From RHLJ01 sp965247355 (GTDB taxonomy: Bacteria > Bacteroidota > Rhodothermia > Balneolales > Balneolaceae), in assembly GCA_965247355.1 (NCBI GenBank), contig OZ252011.1, positions 2,666,001-2,730,000 on the forward strand: DNA of 64,000 nucleotides, read 5' to 3'. Shown in pieces: positions 62,918 through 64,000 of this stretch. The translations under genes were made by a program, and so were the position numbers. Each line of letters opens with the position of its first letter. Position 1 is the first letter of the stretch. The notes under the pieces were generated by a model, which was not told where the DNA came from, searched no databases, and saw only the letters and a list, made by a program, of their open reading frames with translations.

Positions 62918-64000
62918 TTAGTTTTGAGTGAGTTGTTCGCTCAGCATATTTTTTCTGATCCCGGTCGTATCACTAGGCATCGTCAAATACAATTCGTCAC
63001 TTTCAGATACGCCCCTATGAATAACCACAGAATTTTCATTGATCAGGCCAAGTTCCACTTGTTGCATAACCGGAGAAAGTCCGTCTTTTACAAATACATA
63101 GTTAAGAGAATCTACAGCATGTACAGCCTCTAGTGGTACATGAAGTGTATTATTCATCCTGCTAATCATGATATTATTACTGGTTGTCATAGCGGGACGA
63201 AGCAAACTATCACTTTCATTAATTTCAATAGTAACCTCAAAAACCTTTGAGTCATAGTTTTTTCGTTGTTCCCCTATATTGGCTACATCCGTTACCTTAC
63301 CAGTTAATCTTTTATCCGGCACTGCATCCAATCCAATTTCTACAAGTTGACCAACTTCAACTTTTTGAATATCTACTTCATTAATATAAGTCACAGATTC
63401 CATGACTGTGAAATCCGGAAGTTCAGCTACTACCGGACTCCATGCGCTAATTTGCTCACCTTCTGTCACTTTTGAACCATCCCAGTTTCTTCTATAAATA
63501 ACCATTCCCTGATCTGGAGCATACACGGTAAACTGAGACATCAGGTCCTGAATTTTTTGTATTTCGTTCTGAGATTTAATTAACTCAGTTTCAACTTCTC
63601 TTAATCTGGCTTCGGCTTGTTTTACTTTAGTTTCATAATTCTTTCGTTCCTGAGCCAGTTGTCTTCTCGCTTTATCCAATTCGATAACAGCCTGACGTTG
63701 AACTGCAGGAGATTCATATTTTGATTGATCAACTTCAATCTGACGTTCTTCCAATGCAAACTCAAGATTGATCAGGTTATCTCTTGCCTGAGACAGTTCA
63801 AGTGTGCTGTCCAATTGAGCCTGAGTAACCTGAGATTGAGCTGACTGTAGGTCAAGCTGAGCATCCTGTAGTTTTCCCATAATTTCCGAACGGTCTAATT
63901 CTGCTACAAAATCCCCTTTTTTCACAATGGTTCCCTCGGGAATTAAACGCTGGATACGAATATTGTTCACTCGAAAATCACGAACTCCCTGAGGTCCTTT
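62918..64000 (-). CDS. MacA/HlyD-like periplasmic adaptor (partial, 5' end outside window)
   Basis: The reading frame runs open past the right edge, so the GTG at 63970 is probably not the start. Lipoyl-like halves (R-L-I-P-E-G-T-I-V-K-K-G-D-F-V-A-E-L and V-Y-A-P-D-Q-G-M-V-I-Y) flank a long coiled-coil hairpin (about 30-140 of the visible part). A beta-barrel domain and a membrane-proximal part follow. It is 5 bases upstream of the permease gene and completes a MacA-MacB-TolC-type set. Confidence 0.9.
   Translation of the reverse strand, partial: KGPQGVRDFRVNNIRIQRLIPEGTIVKKGDFVAELDRSEIMGKLQDAQLDLQSAQSQVTQAQLDSTLELSQARDNLINLEFALEERQIEVDQSKYESPAVQRQAVIELDKARRQLAQERKNYETKVKQAEARLREVETELIKSQNEIQKIQDLMSQFTVYAPDQGMVIYRRNWDGSKVTEGEQISAWSPVVAELPDFTVMESVTYINEVDIQKVEVGQLVEIGLDAVPDKRLTGKVTDVANIGEQRKNYDSKVFEVTIEINESDSLLRPAMTTSNNIMISRMNNTLHVPLEAVHAVDSLNYVFVKDGLSPVMQQVELGLINENSVVIHRGVSESDELYLTMPSDTTGIRKNMLSEQLTQN

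Overview
The window looks like chromosomal DNA from a marine or halophilic member of the Balneolota/Rhodothermota branch, close to the Bacteroidota. The evidence is a C-terminal sorting domain of the F-P-N-P-F-N-P-S type used for type IX secretion, TonB-dependent and DUF5686 outer-membrane proteins with carboxypeptidase-like regulatory domains, a DUF4293 protein, a Bat (aerotolerance) operon, bacillithiol genes (bshA and a ypdA-type reductase), moderate AT-richness, few clear Shine-Dalgarno sites and frequent TTG/GTG starts. The exact genus is inference.

Layout. 1-2.5 kb: the end of a secreted protein, a YheT-like hydrolase, a bacillithiol-disulfide-reductase-like gene and, on the minus strand, a signal recognition particle RNA. 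2.6-9.5 kb: a minus-strand operon with a fibronectin-like secreted protein, a FecR-domain protein, a 909-residue probable outer-membrane barrel and a CHASE2 adenylate cyclase; this looks like an envelope-to-cAMP sensing unit. 9.6-14.5 kb: tRNA-Ala, an OmpA lipoprotein with calcium-binding repeats, a DUF5686 protein, tRNA-Arg, a GlsB/YeaQ membrane protein and a SPOR lipoprotein. 14.7-17.2 kb: a compact partner-switching module (STAS antagonist, RsbW-like kinase, GAF-PP2C phosphatase). 17.2-22.7 kb: an MltF-like lytic transglycosylase, a TonB receptor, a DMT exporter and DUF4293. 22.8-29.7 kb: a TetR-TolC-adaptor-RND efflux operon.

29.8-45.9 kb: after a second DMT exporter comes a very AT-rich exopolysaccharide locus on the plus strand (export protein, chain-length regulator, polymerase/ligase, glycosyltransferases, pyruvyltransferase, F420-dehydrogenase-like iron-sulfur protein, flippase). 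It is followed by minus-strand sugar genes (ExoA-like glycosyltransferase, sugar epimerase, wecB) that enclose pyrR-pyrB.

46-55.4 kb: sucC, a two-gene unit of a TIR-like unknown plus a DUF2188 protein, bshA, yebC, the distal part of a Bat operon (two Gln-rich TPR-type proteins, BatD, BatE) and an M20 dipeptidase. 55.5-60.1 kb: the most unusual gene, a 1529-residue P-loop (STAND-like) ATPase whose C-terminal half is fifteen nearly identical 48-residue helical repeats, encoded by 144-bp DNA repeats that are much more GC-rich than the rest of the gene. It is a candidate conflict or defence sensor. 60.1-64 kb: a MacA-MacB-TolC-like efflux operon, cut by the window edge.

No gene-free stretch exceeds 300 bases except 9538-9887, which holds tRNA-Ala and its terminator. 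No CRISPR array, insertion sequence, integrase or replication origin was seen.
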